This document shows, one piece after another, positions 34,860 through 47,100 of a stretch of 64,000 bases of DNA (positions within the stretch are counted from its first letter, which is position 1; each line of letters begins with the position of its first letter). The stretch is from Glebionis coronaria. Taxonomy: Eukaryota; Streptophyta; Magnoliopsida; Asterales; Asteraceae. The translations under genes and the position numbers were made by a program. The stretch spans positions 494,285,627 through 494,349,626 of the forward strand of contig CM046881.1 in the NCBI GenBank assembly GCA_025667525.1, given 5' to 3'. The notes beneath the pieces were generated by a model. It saw only the letters and a list, made by a program, of their open reading frames with translations, did no database searches and had not been told where the DNA came from.

Positions 34860-35885
34860 GTTCTTTTCGGACTTTAAATGCATAAAAATGTCATAAAATA
34901 CCATATATATGCTTGTGTTTGTTTACTTGTGTATTTTAGGTATGGATATCGTGAAAAAGACAAAAGATCACAAGTTACAAGGAAAAACGGACACGAGAAA
35001 CGAAGCCGTACAAAGAACCGGGCCCTAATCATGGAATTCTCAACAAATACCCTTGAAAACTTGAAGACAAACAAGATTGATCCTCATTTATTAAAGAAAT
35101 GACACTTAAAACCCTTGTATATTCATAATTACAAGTTTGGTCCCTTAAGTTTGTCAAAATTACACAAATGGTCCTTCAACTTTGAAGAAATGGCAAGATT
35201 GGTCCCTCAACAAATTCAAATTGTCAATTATGGTCCCTCATCAAGCCAAAGACACATTGAAGACCTTTGAAGATCAAGAATGTCCAAGATCAGTCCTTGA
35301 AATATCTCAAAATGGCAAAAAGAACCCTTGAAAACCCTTTTGAAAAGTTATGTGCCAAAAATGACAAGTGGTGAAAAGTTGTTACAAAGGATTTAGACGC
35401 TGATGGGTTTTTAAACACAAATGACAAAAGAAAGGAAAAAGAAGGGTTAAACATGGGCATTTGAAACATTTAAACACAAAATGCGCCAAACACTTCCCCA
35501 ATCCTACAAAAACGGATCAAAAGGTATTACTGTAGCAGTCAAGAACCCAGATTTTACTCCACTTAAAACAAAGGGTAAAATGAAATTACCCTTACCCACA
35601 CTTGATTCACACGCCTATAATCTCATCCCAACCTTAAAACACTCACTCCCACTCACCAAGAGGACCCACCACCAAAACCGTTTCACCATCATGTGACAAC
35701 TTCCTCACCAAGGCTTGCCACGTGTCAAGATCAACAGCCCATATCATTTGCTTCATCACAAAGCTATTTTAAACGGTTTGGATGCATTTTGGACAGCTCA
35801 CACCAAGAAAACGTCTAGAAGACCAAGGGCATTATAGAGAAATCACATCTAGGGTTTGTGAATAATGTTTAGCCAGGCATTTGCC

Positions 35886-35894
35886 TATAAAAGG
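35886..35894 (+). promoter_or_regulatory. TATA box, level 3b 5' LTR
   Basis: TATAAAAGG followed by a C/T-containing start region. Identical in the 3' LTR at 57005-57013. Confidence 0.5.
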
Positions 35895-38606
35895 AGACCT
35901 CAACATGTGAGAGTCCCTTTGTTCCAGTTTTAGGCTATCAATCTTTGTAATTCCTTTTTAAGTAATAAAATTTGGTTTTCTGAATTTTGAGAAATCTTGT
36001 TGTTGTTTATTAAAAGTTGGTGTTGGAATAGCCTAATTCTGAGTTCCATTTATATGTTTGAAGGTTTTTGAGGCAAGGTTTTAGTTGATAAAGCTTGGGT
36101 TTCAAAAATCAGAAAGTGCTTATTTATTTGATCTCACCTTATTGTTTGTTCATCTTAGCAGCATTGGAAGCTGGTACTTGTTCTGCTAGTACCTCAGCTC
36201 AAACAATCCAGGGCCTGGATGTAGGTCTTGGAGGTTTGCACCCTTCTCCTTTTTCAATTTCTCTTTTATTTTCTGAATTTTTGGTGAATTTGCATGTTTA
36301 TGGTTGAATCTGTGTTATTGTGGTTGATTATTGTTGATTTGGCTTGGTTTGATGTTATTAAGGTGTTACTGATCTGATTTGTGGGTTGAATCTTCATAAG
36401 CCTTTGAAAATTTGTGAAATCAAGTTTTAAAAGGGTGTTTGGGATTACTGCATAAGTTAGATTTGTGGCTTGTTAGGTGCTTGTGTGTTGTTTGCAAGTA
36501 TTGGTATCTGTTATTTGGGTGCATATGTTCATCTGTTTGCAGGTTTTGTGGGTTTGAACACATTGATTCTTAGATTGGCTATAAAATCTTAATAACTTGG
36601 TAAAATTGGCTAGGATTTTGAGGACACCTAGATCTAAGCATAGGCTAGGGCTAACAAGTGCTAAATCATAGTTAATCACACCAGGGTAGAGGGATTTGAG
36701 GCTTGAAATTCGATCAAGTGTCAAGTATATCAGCAAACTGTTTCTACAAATTGTTCATTGTTCATCAGTAACATTTTGTGCTTTGATCTTGCTATTTACT
36801 TTGATTCAGTGTTTGATTCTTGTTTCTTTGTGTTTATTGTTAGTTTATATAGCTTGTGTATGCATCTGGTTAAGTTTGGTTGGTTTATTTTGCTTAAAAC
36901 TGCTTATTAAGTGCTTAACTGCTTATTTGCATATCTGGTGCTTATCTGGTGACTGTTTGGCTTATTGTGGCTTATTGTGTGGATCATTTTGTGATTTTAT
37001 TGTTGCTATTGACTCCTTGTGGTTCACTGATCACAAGGGTGCCTTTGTTTCCAATTGAATCAAACCAGAACTCTCATAAAAGCTTGGTCAATTAGTCAAA
37101 GCAGTGGGAACTCCTTTCCCCTGCTGGTTGCCACTGCTAGTGCAATTTTGGTGTCAGCTTATCAATAAGCTATAATAGCTTATTCCAACCAGCAACAACT
37201 TTGTTTTTGTAATAGGTGCTCATATTTTGACCCATTTGTTCATCCTGGAGCATTTGGGTGGTTGACTTTTAGGTTTGACTAGAAAACCAAGTCCTTTGAC
37301 TTTTACATAAGTTCATTTGAGCTTATTCTGGCTTATTGGTTATGCTTATTGGATTTTTGTTGATTGATATTGCTTATTTAGTCCATTTGAAAGCTTTTGC
37401 AAGTTGAATCAGCTTCTGAGGTGCATTATTTCTCAAAAACGACTATTTTGTCGTTTTGTGGATTTTTGCTTTTCTATTTTCTGGCTTATTGAGTGAGCTT
37501 ATTGGAAATTTCTTTTGACAGATCTCTTAAGCATCCTAAAAGAGGGTTGTGTGTCAAATTAGAGCTAATGGCATTAGCTTATGGCTTAATGGGCTGAAAA
37601 GCCCAATAAGAATAAGCTTTGTGTTCAATAAGCTGTGATAAGCACATTTTCAGCTTTTGGGCCTTTAGAGTTTTGTTCTTAGAATTAAATTTTAAGTCAG
37701 ATAGGGCTTTTCCAAGTCAATTGGGTCAAGTTTGACTTTTTGGGCCCAAAAGCCCATTTAGGTTGACTGTTTTTGGATTTGGCCCATTTGAGGGCCCATT
37801 AGGGGTATTTTGGTAATTTCACTTTCATTTTCTGATTATTTAGGTTAAAATAAACTAGTTTGCAAGTTTTTAGAATTTTTTATAATTTTTGGATTTTTAA
37901 TATTATTTTATTATTATATTATTATTATTTTTAAAATTTCACATTTTCCAACTTTTTACATTTTTCTTAGGTTAATTACATTAAAATAGGAATTTAGCAA
38001 CTTTTAGAATAATTTTATCTCTTTTAGATTAATTTTTATAATTAATTTTAAGTTTTAATAGTTTTTAAATCATTTTAAATAGTTTTTATTAGTTTAAAAA
38101 CTTCTAAAAATAGTTTTTAATCTTTTTAGGTCATTTTAGAGGTTTACCAATTGAAAAATTTTCATTTGGGCTTTTTGATAATTTATTTGATTTTTAGGGC
38201 TTTAATTAGCATTTAAAAATTGAATATTTAATTATTTAAAAGGTTTGAAAAAGTTTTGATCATTGGTAAACTCTTAGTTTATTATTTTTTATTTTTGGTG
38301 AATTTTTGGTAATTTTTAGAATTTATTTTTATTTTTGTGGTTTTTAAGGTTCTACGTTTTAACTTTCTAGTAGTGATTTTTTTGTTAATTTTTATTTTTA
38401 CGTTTTCGTCATCTTCTTTTCTAATCCCCTTCTAAACCAATCATTAATCACAAACATTTGGCAAGTTTTTCACGCACATATACCTCCTTGGGAAAAGAAC
38501 TTTCACACCATTAAGGGTCATTAGTGTTGATTTTCCTAAATCATCACTTAATACTTTCCCTATTTACGCTCTTTTCCTAAAGAGTAGTAAAACTCTACAA
38601 TCACTT

Positions 38607-38622
38607 TGGCGCCGCTGCCGGG
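38607..38622 (+). other. Primer-binding site, level 3b
   Basis: TGGCGCCGCTGCCGGG, three bases after the LTR, tRNA-Asp type. Confidence 0.78.
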
Positions 38623-39339
38623 GAGGTGTGTCGTGATTAATTTGCATTGTTGTTTTTAATATTAACCATAAATAGTATTTGTATTAGTAGAACTCTACTA
38701 ATACGTATTATCGGTTTTCTTGGTTTTTCTTGTATAAATATTACTATATTGTATTAAGTATCACAATAAATTCACAATATCTCCAAAAGTGTGAAAACAC
38801 AACCTTAATTGGGATTTCATCACTCAATTATTGTATTCGAATCTCAAACAAAAAGAAAAGGCAAAAATAGATAAATACTTTCGTGAAGCTCGATTTTGAA
38901 AGATACAAACTATAAGGTGGGTATAAGGCGGGTATTATAAAATATACCCTAAGGAAAAAGGCTCTTAAGTGCTTCGCGCCGCCTCGTTTCCCCGCTTGCT
39001 TGTGAGTATTTTGAGATTGAAGGCTAATCGAGGGTTTTGCCGCCCAAAGTATTATTACGTATAGTATATTTGCTTGGTTTTCTTTGTGATTAAAACCTCT
39101 TGAACAATTTGGTTTTCACCAAAGTTCTAAAGTCATTGGAAGACGTTCACTCCACGTGATCGTTTTCATTCCTTTGAGGCTTCTTTAATCAAGAGTTTGA
39201 TTCGAGGAGAGATTTTGTAGATTGTTGTCTACGAAGATACACCAAAATCCAAAAAATTAAATATCATCAAAAACACAAAAAAAATTGAAAATTCACAAAA
39301 CACCCAAAAAGAATCTTCTTTGCTCACCCCCCATTCTTC
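38623..39339 (+). other. Leader of level 3b
   Basis: About 720 bp, no supported ORF. A GTGCTTCGCGCCGCC block near 38970 matches GTGCTTCGCGCCACC near 33830 in the level-2 leader, which indicates shared leader sequence. Confidence 0.5.
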
Positions 39340-41619
39340 GTGAAGTTTATGATCACTCGTAATCAAGCAAAACGAGCTCGTAAACGACTTCAAAAGCAAG
39401 CCAATCAAGAGACGTTGATCGTTGAAGAACCTCCAATTGTTGAACCTATTGTAGAACAAGAAGTCGTCATGGCTAATCGTACTATGATGGAGTTGCTACA
39501 AGCACCCACCGAGGGTTTTGGAGAGGCTATTGTGATTCCCGCCATCCTTGCGGAGAATTTCGAAATTAAGACGGGTTTAATGTCGATGTTGCAAGCAAAT
39601 AAGTTTAGAGGTCACGAGAAAGACAACCCGCATTACCATATTAGGAATTTCAACCGTCTCACCGCCACTAGCAAGTTTAAGGATGTTCCACATGACGCCA
39701 TTAAGATGATGTTGTTTCCATACTCATTGGATGGACCCGCAAAAATTTGGCTCGAGAAAGAACCGCCAAATTCGATTTTGACATGGGCCGATCTCGTCTC
39801 TAAGTTTGTGAACAAGTTTTTTCCACCATCTAAAACAACACACTTGAAAAATGAGATTTCACGATTTGTGCAAAGAAATAATGAAAGTTTTTCAATGGCA
39901 TGGGAACGATTTAAAGAGATGTTACATGAATGTCCACACCATGATTTTACGGAATTACATCAAGTGGATACTTTTTATAATGGGCTTAATGATCATGAAC
40001 GAGATTATTTGAATGCCGCCGCGGGTGGTAATTTTTTGTGCAAGACGACAAATGAGGCTTTACAAATCATTGAGAATAGATCTAAGGTTTATAACCCTCG
40101 TAACACACCGAGTGTTGCCAATATGGGTTCGTTATCTTCGTCACAATCGTCTCGTAGCATTAATGCCTTACATGATGAAGCTAATGAGGAAAATCGGTTT
40201 TTTGATAGATTTGCTAATCTAATGTCCCATTGGAAGGCTCAAGAAGCTTCCATTTCCGCTTCGGTTAAAGCGGTTGCTAAGAGTTGTTTATCTTGTGGGG
40301 GAGCTCATGATCTTTCCGAGTGCATTACCGCGGATGGTAACACTTCGAGTGCTTATGTAGCAACGGGAACTTACAACCAAAACGGTCAAGGTTCCCGCCA
40401 AAATCAAGCTCCAGCAAACCAAAATGTTAACAATTATCGAAACAACAACCAAGGTAATTACAAAGGCAATACACGCAATTAGAACAAAGGGAATTATCAA
40501 AGTGGGAATGGACAAATTTCTAATCAAAACCAAAACCGTGATTTTCAAAACACTACACAAGGTTTTCAAAATGCTCACACTAAAAATTTGCAAGGAGAAT
40601 TTTTGGATTATGCTAAAGCGAATGATGCTAAATTTGATAACATGCAACGTGAGATGATTAGCTTAAGGTCCGAGTTGAAAAACGAGCTTAAAAATAAACT
40701 TGCTAATGAACTTAAAATTCATGCAAACAAAATGGAAGGAAATGTCCAACGTCTACAACAAAATCAACAAAAGATGGAATTAGGACAACATGAGATTAAG
40801 CAAGAGTTATTAAAAGCGGATGCTAGGCAATCAAAATTTGAGGACCGAATGGCTAAGATGTTTGAAGCAATCATGTGTAAACCCTCTTCCTCAGGTGGTC
40901 TTCCTAGTGATACCATTAACAACCCGAGGGGAGAAATGAAGGTTATTACTACACGAAGTGGTAAAACTTTCAAGGAACCAATCTCTCGTCCAATTACTTC
41001 TAAGGAGAAGGAAATCGAGAAAGAACCCGAGGTGATGGTCGAAAAGGAGCACATTACATTCCCACGAAGTACCACTCAAACCACACCTACGGTTGAACCA
41101 ATACCAATTGTGGAACCCGAGTTTCCAAGGACGTTGCCTAATGACCAACCCACACCACCTTTACCTTACCCTTCAAGACGAAACAAAGAAAAAGCACAAG
41201 AACGGAACAATTATCAATTTGAGCTATTTATGAAAATGTTTCGTGATATGCATTTTAACATAAGTTTTGCCGACGCTCTTATCATGATGCCTCGATTCGC
41301 CGCAAACTTCAAAAGTATGCTAAACAACAAAGAGAAGTTACAACAATCGTCTAGTTGTTCATCGGTGTTTCTTAGCCGCATACCACAAAAAGTCGGTGAT
41401 CCTGGTAAATTTTTGATTCCGTGTGCAATTCAAGATATGGAGGAATGCTACGCCTTGGCCGATCTTGGTGCTAGTATTAATCTAATGCCTCTTGAGATTT
41501 TCAAATCGCTTTCGCTTCCGGCTCTTACTCCTTCGAACATGCCTATCGAGATGGCCGATCATTCTACGATTTTAGCAGGTGGAGTAGCCGAGGACGTTTT
41601 CGTTAAAGTCGGAAAGTTT
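39340..41619 (+). pseudogene. Gag and start of protease of level 3b, one in-frame TAG
   Basis: Met at 39349 (or the AUG-bearing frame from 39340) opens Gag. The gypsy Gag core spans about residues 65-250 (NPHYHIRNFNRL, GPAKIWLEKEPP, FFPPSKTTHLKN). A knuckle CLSCGGAHDLSEC lies at about residue 316, and an Asn/Gln-rich tail follows. A TAG at 40480-40482 interrupts, but the same frame continues through a charged coiled-coil-like stretch to protease sequence with ADLGASINLMP (Asp at 41461). The level-4 insertion cuts the frame exactly between codons at 41619, and the same frame resumes at 52638. The TAG could be a recent mutation or a readthrough site. Confidence 0.85.
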
Positions 41620-42064
41620 TGTTGGGAATTAATTTGATGAGACAAAACAAGAATAATGAAACAAGAAGGACTTATATGCAAATATCAAGCTTTACAAGAA
41701 TATGGAGCCCTTTCATACAACAAGGAGGACTTATTAGCAAAAGATAGAGGGACTTCTAATGTAATTAAAGTTTTCTTGTAAGAAAAGTCTTGTATTCTAG
41801 TATATATAGAATACAATGACCGTAGGTTTTATTCATCTCATAATTCACAATGTAGTCATAAAGCGTGTGTCGTGTGTTCTAGACGTGTGTGTTCTTGTAA
41901 ACACGTCTAGGCTTTGTTACTTGTAATCGTTTGAAGTTTAATACAAGTAATCGTTGGAAGTAAACACCTTGTTCATGTGTCTTGTTCAATTCCGCTATGT
42001 TTATCATATGAACGAGATGCATATCCTAGTAAGCTTAATCGATCCGTGATTTATGGTTTCCACA
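41620..42064 (+). repeat. Level 4 5' LTR (445 bp)
   Basis: TGTTGGGAATT...TTTCCACA. TATATATAG at 41801-41809. A TAGACGTGTGTG/CACGTCTAG inverted repeat lies near 41880-41910. Confidence 0.92.
41801..41809 (+). promoter_or_regulatory. TATA box, level 4 5' LTR
   Basis: TATATATAG. Same in the 3' LTR at 52369-52377. Confidence 0.5.
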
Positions 42065-42066
42065 AT

Positions 42067-42078
42067 TGGTATCAGAGC
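42067..42078 (+). other. Primer-binding site, level 4 (initiator tRNA-Met)
   Basis: TGGTATCAGAGC, two bases after the LTR; exact standard copia PBS. Confidence 0.88.
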
Positions 42079-43352
42079 GGGTGGCTCTCGATGCTAGGAT
42101 CTACAAGGTGTATGTTCGTGTTCGTGTTGCTGTGAAGCTGCTGTCCAGATTTAGCGACAGTTTTAGTGACGGTTTAGCGACGGTCTATCAGATTTGTGAC
42201 AGATTTGCGACGATTTTGCAACAGATCTGCTGTCGTAAAAAGAATGGGAGGAAGGAGTAATCAGATCTGCGACAGTTTAGTGACGAATAAACTGTTGCTA
42301 AAGGTGCATGATTTGAAATTCGTTTTTAGGGTTTACTTGAAACCCTATGTCTATCAAGATGCACCGAGATTTGATTGTTATGGTGATTATACTAGCTTTG
42401 GTGAGTTGACTTTCGAATCAACGATGAACCCTAGTGTAGTCGAGATTTGTAGCTGTTGTGTTGATTTTCGTTTTTAGGGTTTTCATAAACCCTATATCCA
42501 TCTTTTGAAACATAGCAGCAGCCTGTTGTGACGATGGTGGTTTGATCGAGTGCTGCCAATAGAGAAGTAGAAGATTGAAAAAAATCCTAGATCTGTTATG
42601 GAATGGATTTGTTATGGAACGTGGGTTTTGCATGAAGAAACCCTAGATTTGATTTATTGAACTGTAGCAAGTACTTTCAATGGTTAAGGTTTTTGTATTC
42701 ATATGTTACTGTTGGTGTTTAGATTACATCAATATGACAAAGACGTAGACTGCTGGAGTTTAGCATGTGATCTAAATGCTTTCTGATCGTGATATATTGG
42801 AGTTATTCTAGTGATCACAAAGGGCGTGATTTTTGGTTATTGGTTGTTCACGTGTGGATACATATGTTTATTGGGTACAGTTTTAAAAATAGGTGGGCTG
42901 GTAACCTTGATTAGAGAAGGACGAAAGCAGACTTGAAGATGAACGTTCAAAGAGTATCAATGTGATTGTGGTCCCGTATATTACTTGTGCACAAGGAGCA
43001 GCAAAAACAAAGGAAGGACAACAGAAGGTGTTAATATTGGTGTGTTTTTATATGTGATCTAATTATGGCAGCAGAAAGAGACAAAGGTTTATTGTCGATT
43101 ATTGGTTATGATGTTGTATAACGACAGAAAACATGTACTATGATTCAAAGCTTCACGTGAAGGCTACATTAAAAGAAGAATGTTTTGTGATGTGTGAAGT
43201 TGGCATCAAGGTAAAATATTATAGTATATCGTAGCAATATATTCGGAGTATGGCTGTTTGGGGTTTCGATTGTATAAAGCAGAAAGAAACGCATGATTGT
43301 TTACATGCGTTCATTGTTTAAAGTTTATTTTGTGGTCCACAATTGATATTGG
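42079..43352 (+). other. Level 4 interior, left part, non-coding
   Basis: No supported ORF; frames at 42066-42260 and 42196-42477 lack recognisable motifs. At about 42150-42290 a (A/T)GCGAC/GTGAC motif is repeated (gcgacag, gtgacgg, gcgacgg, gtgacag, gcgacga). Confidence 0.5.
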
Positions 43353-44139
43353 TGTTGGTTTATATAGTTCATAACAATTATTTAAAACCCTAATATGGAT
43401 CAAAGAACGTATAGCGGAAGCGATTAACAAGATCATTAATTTAACACAATTATATTAATCAAGATTAGGGTTACATACCTTTATCCTAGCAAGATCCACA
43501 AGACGACGGAACGAACGGCAACTAGGGTTTATCACGAATACCACCAAGAATATAATCTAAAGGAAGATTATATCACGCTCTTGTACACACGTAATACGAC
43601 GAGTTAACCGTGAGTCTAGCACGAACAAACCGAGCTCCAACGCTTATGGAATATCTACCTAATAACCCTAGAGAGGGACTAGGACTAGATATAATTTAAA
43701 TAGAAAAGTCGAAAACCAAAACCCTAAATAATAGGGTGTTTGGCCGGCGACTATATCAAGAAAAAGAGAGAGGGATTGAAAAATTATGAGGCTAGGGGTT
43801 TGCTTATATAGGCTTAGCAAACCTTGGGCTCCAAGTCATAAACAATTTAGGAAACAAAAGTTTCCCTTTGCCCCCTCTACAAGCCGGCGGTTAACACCCT
43901 CCTACAGGGGTGTTTGTGTAATTTTTCCTTCTTCTTTTAGCTTCTATTTAATTCCATAACGGTCGTTATATCTTAACTTTTATTTATCAACGATCGTTAG
44001 TTAAGCTTTGGTTTGATTTAATAAATATATATAAAATATATTTAATAAATAAATTAACCCTTTACGTTATGTGTGCAATCCCGTGATCCCGAGTTCGATT
44101 CTATCTCACGACTATTAATTTTAAGTCCATAAACTTTCA
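43353..44139 (-). repeat. Level 5 3' LTR (minus orientation)
   Basis: Same sequence as 50125-50911 with about three differences. TATATAAGC on the minus strand at about 43802-43810 is the TATA candidate. Also contains the clustered motifs GTTTGCTTATATAGG and CCCTAG near 43670 and 43800. Confidence 0.9.
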
Positions 44140-44154
44140 GCTCCCACTTGGACA
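44140..44154 (-). other. Polypurine tract, level 5
   Basis: On the minus strand GTCCAAGTGGGAGC lies directly before the LTR; the old copia has CCAAGTGGGAGA at the same place. Confidence 0.75.
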
Positions 44155-47100
44155 AAATTCTAATATCGTGATCACATTGACTAGCGTCTAGTTACACTAG
44201 CAATGTCACTAGTACAACTCGAGTAAGGTTTCTTGGACAAAACCTTTTAATGATATATAATCATGATTATTATTATCCTTTCATTTCAAATACAACGTTA
44301 ATAAGGATATGGATCTCAGTCACTCCTTTCATTAACCATTCTGTTTCTCGTTTATGGATATAGCAAGATCACCAAAACAACTTTGGGTGCGGCCGCACAA
44401 ATATCTTACTACTCCCTCGAGGGGCCCAGCTGTATTATACTTCAAAATAAATTTTGAAGGAAACGAATCCCATTTTCACTACAAGCAAAACTTATGAACT
44501 TTGTAACACTTCCGGAAATAATCCTTATAGCTACCAGTTACGTTTAGCGTTAGATTATTCCACAGAAATGCACTAGATCCACGTCAGTTTCCTGGTATCT
44601 CAGGTCTAAGGATAACTATTTATGATTTACTTGATGACAAAGATCCATAAAGTAAAATCATATAGTTGGGATAAGTCTAATATTTGATCCATCAAATATC
44701 ATCCAAAATTGACCAATATACTTTCAAGTATACTCTGTCACTATTTTGAATTGTCTTAGTTTAATAATACTCCCATATTATTAATCGACAACGGACATTT
44801 AGAAACATCATAATGCTCATGGATTTAAAACATGTAAAATAGGATACAAAATCAAATAACAGAAAAATAAACGAAATCCAATCTTTATTTCATCAATTCA
44901 ATAATGTCTTACATCCTTTATCCAAATACTAAAATAGATCAATGCATAAAATTGGTACATGTGTCATGCCTCTAGTAATGACATTCATACTTGTTTGGCG
45001 AAGCATAAAATAACCAATCTTGACCTATTGAAATTTTGAGAATACTTTCTTCAAGAATTCAATTCATTGAAACTCTTGTACATGTGCATTCAAATAATTT
45101 GATATTGCCACATAGTATCAAAATTGTGAAACATCCTTGATCACCAATTTCCTAAACTTCCAAAACACATTTGAAGTTCAAAGTATTCTAATTCTTTAAT
45201 GTATAATGCAACTTTAATCAACATGTCATCTCCAAAGATCCCATGACTAATATTGAGTGTTACCTCAATTATATCTTTTCAAGTTTTACAACTTGTCATA
45301 AAAGATACAAATACGTTACCATTAATATCTATTATGTAATGTTTGATTCCAACCAAAACCTTCAAGTTCGTTGGCTATGATAATTTGCACAACGATTGAC
45401 AAATTATTCATCTATAGAATATGGAAGCCGATCCAAGATTTAGGATGTTATTCTATTTCCAAACATATTCCTTCAGAATATTTATTACACAAGTTATTCA
45501 ATAACTTCTTAAATAGATTAATATATTCAAATCATCATGTATTTTAAGCATGATATAAATACAACACGACACACATGAAAATTTCTCAAACCAGATTTAG
45601 ATTTCTTCATGTCCTAAATATCCATGTAAACTTACTACATGGCATATTACGTTGTATTTCCACCGCATAAATAAATAAATATTATTTGTTCCAAGGTTAT
45701 GTACATCTTATTTTCTAAATCTTCAAAGTAAAGTTTCATCTCAAATCTAAACCAAATCAACATTTAATTTGAATGAAAACTTACTTTCTTACATGTCTAT
45801 TTGGCACATATAATTTAAGAAAATAACCATAATACTCCCACTAGCTTTTAGGAATACTCAGAAATTATCTTATTCAAATTTAAATCCAATCTTGGATTTC
45901 AAATTAACCACAAGAATAATCTCCTAGATGCATGCTTTTATCCATTCATGGATAATTGCATTTTGTACTTTTCCAAAGATTTATATTTTGAAGTAATAAA
46001 CTCATTTCGATTACTTGAGTCATTTCTCAAGTAGTCATTCAAGAAATAGTTCATACATATCCAAATTTGTCAATTTAAAATATGACCATCAAAATCTTTA
46101 TATATTTAATGTGTTTAGGAAAGAATACTCAATCACAATTAATTACTTAAATATGATTAATAATCTATTCATAATACATACATTAAATATGTGTACAATT
46201 TTGTCCATATAATTTTGACCCAAAGATTGAACCACTACAATTGGCGTTTTCCTTCCTTTGACGAAACTCATCTCCAATTTCTAGTCAAACTATTTAAGAT
46301 AAACCAAAACCGAAATTTGATTATCTTGTTGGACAACATCTATACTGTTCATAGTATGAGTAATTTACCCAATTCAATATTTGGTAACAAATCACAACAA
46401 TTATTTGTAACTCATAATTCTCAGCATACAAATCAAATATCCGAGATATCCTTGCGGACCTATGACATAAATTCCTTTATCTTAAGGTTTAGCATTTACA
46501 CGCCTACCTCATGATAATTACTAGTGTATTTTAGAAGATCATGTATTTTGTAATTTTATCTTTCAAGATCAAAACTCCCACTTGCTTTTAGTAACTTAAA
46601 ATTACCCTTTAAATACATAGCAAATAGATCAACACTCCATCGTTATCTATATGGGACATTACAAAACACAATGGCCGTTCCATACTCTTTATTTTCTAAA
46701 CACTCCACTTCATAAGTAGTTTAGCAAAATCCGAACTCCACTAAAGATATAACGTGATTCATCACATTCCATATATAATGGTATCTTATTAATCTTCTTA
46801 GATCAAGTCATACTCAACTTTCTAACCTTGATTTCTTTTGGAATAAAGGAAGATATAGTTATCTTGAATCAAACATCACCATCATATTGAGAATTTTGAT
46901 TCTCCTAATGAACATACCATAACAATGATGTATTTTATTTAGGGAAATATTGTAAGTCAATGTTAACAATATTTAAGATAAATATATATCTTTAGGCTTA
47001 CCTATATACCAACTAAATCATCTTAATGGTATAATAGATTTCCTAACCATTTTGCATGCTTTATAACTCAAGTACTTTTAATAAAAAGTCACTTCATAAA

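Larger units (their letters stand above)
34829..38603 (+). repeat. Level 3b 5' LTR (3775 bp)
   Basis: Starts TGATGAGATGG, ends CTACAATCA. TATAAAAGG at 35886-35894. Many GCTTATT motifs between about 36850 and 37640, and a very A/T-rich stretch at 37850-38400. Frames in the LTR (for example 34878-35102, 36696-37058) recur in the 3' LTR because the repeats are identical, not because they are genes. Confidence 0.92.

Noticed and set aside
34878..35102. 74-codon frame repeated at 55997-56221
   Set aside because: Also an LTR duplicate; basic low-complexity translation with no family resemblance.
36696..37058. 120-codon hydrophobic frame, repeated at 57816-58178
   Set aside because: Present twice only because the two 3775-bp LTRs are nearly identical; AT-rich, no motif.
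46191..46514. 107-codon plus-strand frame inside the level-5 element
   Set aside because: Antisense to the element, AT-rich, no domain; other frames of the same region are equally empty.
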